DNA from: Alisma plantago-aquatica
Taxonomy: Eukaryota; Streptophyta; Magnoliopsida; Alismatales; Alismataceae
Length of the DNA: 64,000 nucleotides
Direction: 5' to 3'
Assembly (NCBI GenBank): GCA_963693085.1
Contig: OY856410.1
Span: forward strand, 885,237,335 to 885,301,334
Within the stretch, counting starts at the first letter, position 1, and the number at the start of each line of letters is the position of its first letter. Both the position numbers and the translations under genes were made by a program. Positions 58,793-64,000 of this stretch are shown piece by piece. The notes beneath the pieces were generated by a model, which was not told the origin of the DNA, made no database searches, and was given only the letters and a program-made list of their open reading frames with translations.

Positions 58793-59204
58793 AGTCATTC
58801 TGATATTTCATTTTCTAATTCTATGTGTTAAAGATATAAAAGTAGTTGTTTTTTAACTTCCTTTGACTAGTCCTATAAGGACACAAGGGAAATGAGAACT
58901 TATATCTTACTCAGTGTTCCTTAGAATGTTTTATAATCTCCTTTATCTGTGTGTTGAAAGATGAGATTTCGAAGTAATGCCTGAAGAAAAATTCAAGAAT
59001 GGAAAATCCTGTGTGTTTAATGATATGAAAAGTAAGGAATATGATAGTAAGTAAAGTGCATACTACCTAATCTCAATACTTATATACCCTGGCCAGGTAT
59101 ATGATTATTGAAGATAAGGCAAGTATGAAACTCTTAGATTGTTATCTTTTTTATTACTCTAATCAAGTAGTCATTCTTAAACAATCTAGAGAGTATAGTG
59201 AAAC
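58793..59204. other. Non-coding stretch between gag and the tandem array
   Basis: AT-rich and without frames. A pol gene would start here in an autonomous relative, but none is present. Confidence 0.75.
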
Positions 59205-59211
59205 TAAAATG

Positions 59212-59870
59212 AAAAGCTATGTGAACATTCCCAACTAAAAGAAGAGCTATGTGAACATTCTCAACTAAAAGGAAAAGCTATGTGAACATTCCCAACTAAA
59301 AGAAGAGCTATGTGAACATTCTCAACTAAAAGGAAAAGCTATGTGAACATTCCCAACCAAAAGAAGAGCTATGTGAACATTCTCAACTAAAAGGAAAAGC
59401 TATGTGAACATTCCCAACTAAAAGAAGAGCTATGTGAACATTCTTAACTAAAAGGAAAAGCTATGTGAACATTCCTAACTAAAAGGAAAAGCTATGTGAA
59501 CATTCCCAACTAAAAGAAGATCTATGTGAACATTCCCAACTAAAAGAAGAGCTATGTGAACATTCTTAACTAAAAGGAAAAGCTATGTGAACATTCCTAA
59601 CTAAAAGGAAAAGCTATGTGAACATTCCCAACTAAAAGAAGAGCTATGTGAACATTCTTAACTAAAAGGAAAAGCTATGTGAACATTTTCAACTAAAAGA
59701 AGACCTATGTGAACATTCTTAACTAAAAGGAAAAGCTATGTGAACATTCCCAACTAAAAGAAGAGCTATGCGAACATTCTCAATTAAAAGAAGAGCTATG
59801 TGAACATTCTCAACTAAAAAGGAAAAGCTATGTGAACATTCCCAATTACATAGAGTTTGCTGAGTGAACT
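59212..59870 (+). repeat. 30/31-bp tandem array (about 22 copies)
   Basis: The unit 'agctatgtgaacattcccaa' plus 'ctaaaagaag' alternates with a near copy ending 'ctaaaaggaaa', so the apparent higher-order period is about 61 bp. Copy number is about 22. It lies between gag and the 3' LTR. Confidence 0.93.
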
Positions 59871-60169
59871 TTCCTAAATGAATAAAGGATTGTTGAGTGA
59901 ATTATCTCTATTAAGATATATATGTTTTTTCTTTTGGTAAATATTCTTGAGTGATGGTTGAAGTATGCTCTTTTATGCTTTTTCCTTTCAATAATATGGA
60001 CATCATATGTTAGGGGTTTATGCTTTGTATAAACATAAACATTGATAAGGTTGAATTAATGAAAGGAACTTTGTGTGGATTACAGGATCCATGATATCTC
60101 CATGATATTAAGATATAATGTGGAGACTTGAGGGTATGAGAACTGAATAATCTATCCATCCTTTTTCTG

Positions 60170-60208
60170 AGATTTCGAGGACGAAATACTTGTTAGGGGT
60201 TTATAATT
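60170..60208 (+). other. End of the interior: CGAGGACGAAAT motif and polypurine-like stretch
   Basis: 'ttcgaggacgaaatacttgt' then 'taggggtttataatt' directly before the 3' LTR. The first motif is conserved before the 3' LTR of many plant chromoviruses; the purine tract is short. Confidence 0.65.
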
Positions 60209-63200
60209 TGTAACATCCCTAACCTGGGTTATGTGTTAACCCTATATGTTTTGCCTAATAAGGTTGAGTATATGCTTAATCTTATCTTGGGAAAAGTAAT
60301 TAGGGCTCATGAGAAACTTATGTTTCAATTTTGATCCTATTTGAACAATGTTGAAGCAATGTTTGCTTGTTTTGGACAAAAGTGCAAATTACCCAAGTTG
60401 CGGGGTTAAATTGCAAATTTTGCATGAAAAGATGTTCCTATGATGTTGAGACATCATAAGAATGAATATGATGTAGTGGTATGGTTTTCACAAGCCTGGG
60501 CACCAAGATTAAGCTTGTAAAGCAATCATTGTGCATTAAAACCTAGTTTTGGTGTAATGTGCAATTTACCCAAAACCTAGGGTTCAATATGCAAATTACC
60601 ACTTCAACAAGATCCCTAATGTTTCTTGTCATCTTTTAGAACAAATAAAATGAGAGGGGCACCTCATTTGAATTAAGTTGGAGGAGAGAGACTCTTGATA
60701 TTAAAATAATCAAGATTTAATCCTAAGTGAAGCCCTAATTCAATTTAGGGCAAAAATGTATGTATTAATTATAGGGCCTTCAACAAAAATTAAAATGGTT
60801 GGATTCAGATGTGTTTGGATGATCTTAAAGCCTTGCAAAGGCACGAGCATATCCTAAGGAGGTGAAATTCCACTCACCATTATTATAAGAAAAAGAATTC
60901 CCACTCAAATATGGATATTCTTATTATAAGGGTTAAGGTGCTTAATTTCTTTTCCTTTAATTCATGGATAATGTAAGGGATCTCGGTGGGGATAGATATG
61001 ACCTTGCATGCAAGAAACCAAGGGGGAAGTGGTGGAAACAAGTTTGGAATAAATTGACTTTTATAAAAGATTTTCTCTCTCATCAAATTTCTTATAAAAG
61101 TGCCCTTTCCAAGCCAAAACAAAGGCTTTTTCAGATCTCTTTCTTTCCCCTTGCTTGGAAAACGACCAAGGAGCTATGGAGGATCAGGAGGACGACCCAC
61201 AACCCGTTGATAAGGTTCTTGACCTCCTTTCACCTTGAATCCATGGTGAAAATCGAAAATCAATGGATGAATTCTTCATATCTCGATCCCCTCTTCAATT
61301 CTAACCAATTCTTTTCACTCAAAGCTTGAGGATGACCCTTGGAATAGTGAAAGGAGTTGCATCCACCATTGTTTCCATGAGATTGGAGCTTTGGAGCTCA
61401 ATTGGAGGCGAGTTTTATAACTTGAACCCTTAATTTATTATTGCAATCAATTCCTTATCAATTGGTGATCATTTCTACATTTCCGAAATTAAGTTTGGTT
61501 GATTGATGCAATCTCCATGGAAATCGCAGCAGATTTCGTGAGTTTGGAGCTTGATGATGATGACATCATCATAAGCACACACCTCCCCAAATATCTAGGG
61601 CAAACGGTTTCAATGTTGGGACCAAACGGTTTGCAAACCATTTGGTGGTTTGGGTCCCAAACCGTTTGGGATGGTTGACCGTTTGAGGATATATGCTGTG
61701 GTGCTTGTATTTTGATCCAATGGTTTCAATTGGTTTGATCTTGAAGGTTTCAATTGTGAATGATTACTTAATTGCAAACCCTAATCGACTAAGTGCTGAA
61801 TTTCCAATTGATTGAGATGATGATTTGGGTTGATTGACCCAAACGGTTTCAAAACCATTTGGGGATCACCCAAACGGTCTCAAGACCGTTTGGGGGTCAC
61901 CCAAGACCGTTTGGGGGTCACCCAAGACCGTTTGGAGGTCTAGGGTTAAGTATGGCTAAGTGTTTGAAGATCCAAAGATATGGTATCAACCCTAATCGAC
62001 TAAGTGCTGATTTTGCAATTGAATAAGTTGATGGTTTGGGTTGATTGACCCAAACGGTTTCAAAACCATTTGGGAATCACCCAAATGGTCTCAAGACCGT
62101 TTGAGGGTCACCCAAGACCTTTTGGAGGTCTAGGGTTGAGCATGGTTGGTTATTTGATGATCCAAAGATACCAAATTGAATTGCAACTAAGTGCTGATTT
62201 GATAATCAATCCAATGGTCCAAAACCCTAATTGGATGTCATGGTTTTTGATGATGGAATGGGAAAACGGTCTCAAGACCGTTTGGAGATCAACCAAATGG
62301 TCTCAAGACCGTTTTGTGGTCATCCAAGACCATTTGAGGTCAGGTCATATCATGTGATGATGATAGTTCATTGATTTCAATCGATTTGATTCCACAATGT
62401 CAACCATTGATGGATCCTCGATTTCAAACCCTAAGTGATGGTTTCTTGATTATCAAACCTAGTTCAATTGGGTTTGAAACCCTAAATTGAAGGTCTAATT
62501 GAATGGTGATTCAGTGGTCCAATTGATGAATGCTTTAGTGGTTCAATTTATAATTGGTCCATGGATTGAAACATTGAGTCGATTGAGTATTGAAGTACCT
62601 TTTTGGTCCATGCGGTTTTGAGAGGGTTTGGAAGAAATGGTCTCAAGACCGTTGGGTCCAAATGGTGTCAAGACCGTTTGAGTCCAAATGGTCTCAAGAC
62701 CGTTTGGGACCAAACAATCTCAAATTGTTTGGAGACCCAAAGTGCAAACGGTTTCAATACCTACCTTGTCCAATTGGTTTCAAGTACAACTTGTTCAAAT
62801 GGTTATCAACCAATTGATGTATGAGAACTAAGATCATTAAGGGTCTAAGTAATAAACTATGTGAAGATCAACATGGTTAATCCATTTGGACATCTCATGT
62901 AATTGAAGGTGCAATATGGTGAACCTATTTAGATACTTAATGCAATTGAAGATTTCAATGGTTAACCCAATTGATCACTTTGTGGAATTGAAATTTTAGT
63001 GGTCAATCCATTTGAATTCCTTATATAATTGATGGTTTAATTGATTAGACCATTTGGACATCTAATATGATCAAAGGTCAATCAGCTATGTTATTATTAA
63101 AGATGTAGACCCATGATGATTGTGAAGGATAACCCTAGCTATGTGTACTCAAGTAAAGAGTTGACCTAGATTAATCTTGGTGTAATTAACATCCTAAGGA

Positions 63201-64000
63201 GGATGAGAGAGGGAATGAGAGAGAGATGAATGCTTATATAATTAAGCCCTAATTCTCTCATTATGAGTAAACTATGTGATAAGGATTGATCCATAATAAT
63301 GAGATCATGAAACCCTAATCAATGAACCCCAACCCTAATTAGAGCAAAGCTATGTGTGAAACCCTAATTTAGGGAAAAACTGAGTATTATTGTAAATCCA
63401 GGGTGATGAAGTAACCCTAACTTAGTGTAGCAATGAAGGAAACTCTAATTTGGGTATGAGTAAAGAGAAACCACACCTATATGTGAATGGTAAACCCCAA
63501 TCCCTAAAATGGGATAAAGATATATGAAACCCTAATATAGGGTAGTGCCACTAATCCTATGTGAAGACCTAGCACTGGGTGATGTGTTGTGAAATCCTAA
63601 TTTCACATAATACTAGGTGAAACCCTGATATAGAAGGATGATTATATAAAACTCTATTGAAGAGTAATACTATGTGAAATCCACAAATATATGGAATATG
63701 CTATGTGAATCCTCAAATTATAAGTATGGAGAATGCTATTCCTAATAGTGGAATAGTAATTAATGTTATGACAAATGTAACACCTAGAGAGGTTGATAAT
63801 GGATATCCTCATACTAATAGTCCCTGACCTAAAGGGTGAGTCTATATCATTGGCAATGGTTGCATATTCTAAGTGAGTGACTAATGACCACTACCTTACA
63901 TGATAAATGTGATGAACTAGTGCATAAAGTATTAGGATGGGGAATACCCTAATACAAGCTAAGTGTATAAACCCAAGTAAGACAATGGTGTTGAGGGAAG
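60209..64000 (+). repeat. 3' LTR of the gag-only element, truncated by the window
   Basis: Starts TGTAACATCCC and runs to the window end. It aligns with 39128-39580 and then 52563 onward, so it preserves a related uninterrupted form of the site where Athila inserted (60646-60670). The divergence is modest, with several unit-length indels in the palindrome block (61600-62740). Confidence 0.9.
61600..62740. repeat. Palindrome-rich block in the 3' LTR
   Basis: Counterpart of 53500-54645; the same AAACGGTCT/AGACCGTTT pairs in four clusters. Confidence 0.9.

Larger units (their letters stand above)
39128..64000 (+). mobile_element. Gag-only gypsy retrotransposon (TR-GAG-like) with LTRs of about 5.4 kb, continuing past the window
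   Basis: The 5' LTR starts TGTAACATCCC at 39128, is interrupted by the Athila element (39581-52557) and ends at 57504. An iMet primer-binding site, a gag pseudogene, a tandem array and a short purine-containing stretch follow. The 3' LTR begins at 60209 and matches 39128-39580 plus 52563 onward to the window end. Between gag and the 3' LTR no protease, reverse transcriptase, RNase H or integrase exists (2.7-kb interior). The CGAGGACGAAAT motif before the 3' LTR places it near chromoviruses. Elements with LTRs and gag alone have been described as TR-GAG. Confidence 0.88.

Overview
This window is transposon-dense nuclear DNA from a flowering plant. The evidence is Ty3/gypsy elements with plant-type primer-binding sites (tRNA-iMet and tRNA-Asp), an Athila-type element, a CACTA (En/Spm) element, a Copia LTR and a Tourist-like MITE, all around one host gene. 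The host gene is GC-rich and intronless against an AT-rich background. That hints at a monocot or early-diverging angiosperm, but the sequence does not settle it.

Layout. 1-6653: end of a long (+) LTR of the same family as the element on the right of the window. It is split by a 2,983-bp solo LTR (415-3397, TSD CACCT) and carries a 37-bp tandem array; it abuts an old Athila LTR relic (6654-7315). 7316-9632: nothing recognised. 9633-11210: Copia (SIRE/Maximus-like) LTR. 12261-12829: PIF/Harbinger-type MITE (TSD TAA). 13329-15452: the only credible host gene, a PWWP-domain-protein (PDP)-like chromatin protein that keeps the AT-hook and RRM-like C-terminal parts but has no PWWP domain. 15840-17840: diverged duplicated non-coding DNA. 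18273-27093: complete CACTA element (TIR CACTACTACAGAA, TSD GTT) with a broken TNP2-type transposase and a second multi-exon gene ending in a Ulp1-like (C48) peptidase domain. 28515-38177: (-) strand LTR element with 3.3-kb near-identical LTRs, TSD TAAAA, iMet PBS and no coding capacity. 38473-39127: Copia scraps. 39128-64000 and beyond: (+) strand gag-only gypsy element with LTRs of about 5.4 kb. Its left LTR was split by a 12,977-bp (-) strand Athila element (39581-52557, TSD GGGCG); the right LTR of the host element supplies a related uninterrupted copy of the insertion site.

The element genes are mostly dead. Athila gag-pol has three in-frame stops and one frameshift, the gag-only element has six in-frame stops, and the CACTA transposase has a frameshift and two stops. 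The CACTA second gene, the Athila ORF downstream of pol and the host gene are open over what I could read.

The most unusual pattern is shared by unrelated elements. Each carries its own array of 10-15-bp CG-containing motifs set as closely spaced inverted pairs: GTCGATACCATCGAC in Athila (LTRs and interior), AAACGGTCTTGAGACCGTTT-type palindromes in the gag-only element's LTR, ATCGGTCGAGTTT in both the Copia LTR and the non-coding LTR element, and GGCGTCGGTTA at the CACTA ends. The CACTA case fits the known subterminal transposase-binding repeats; the LTR-element arrays are not explained by any standard feature I know.
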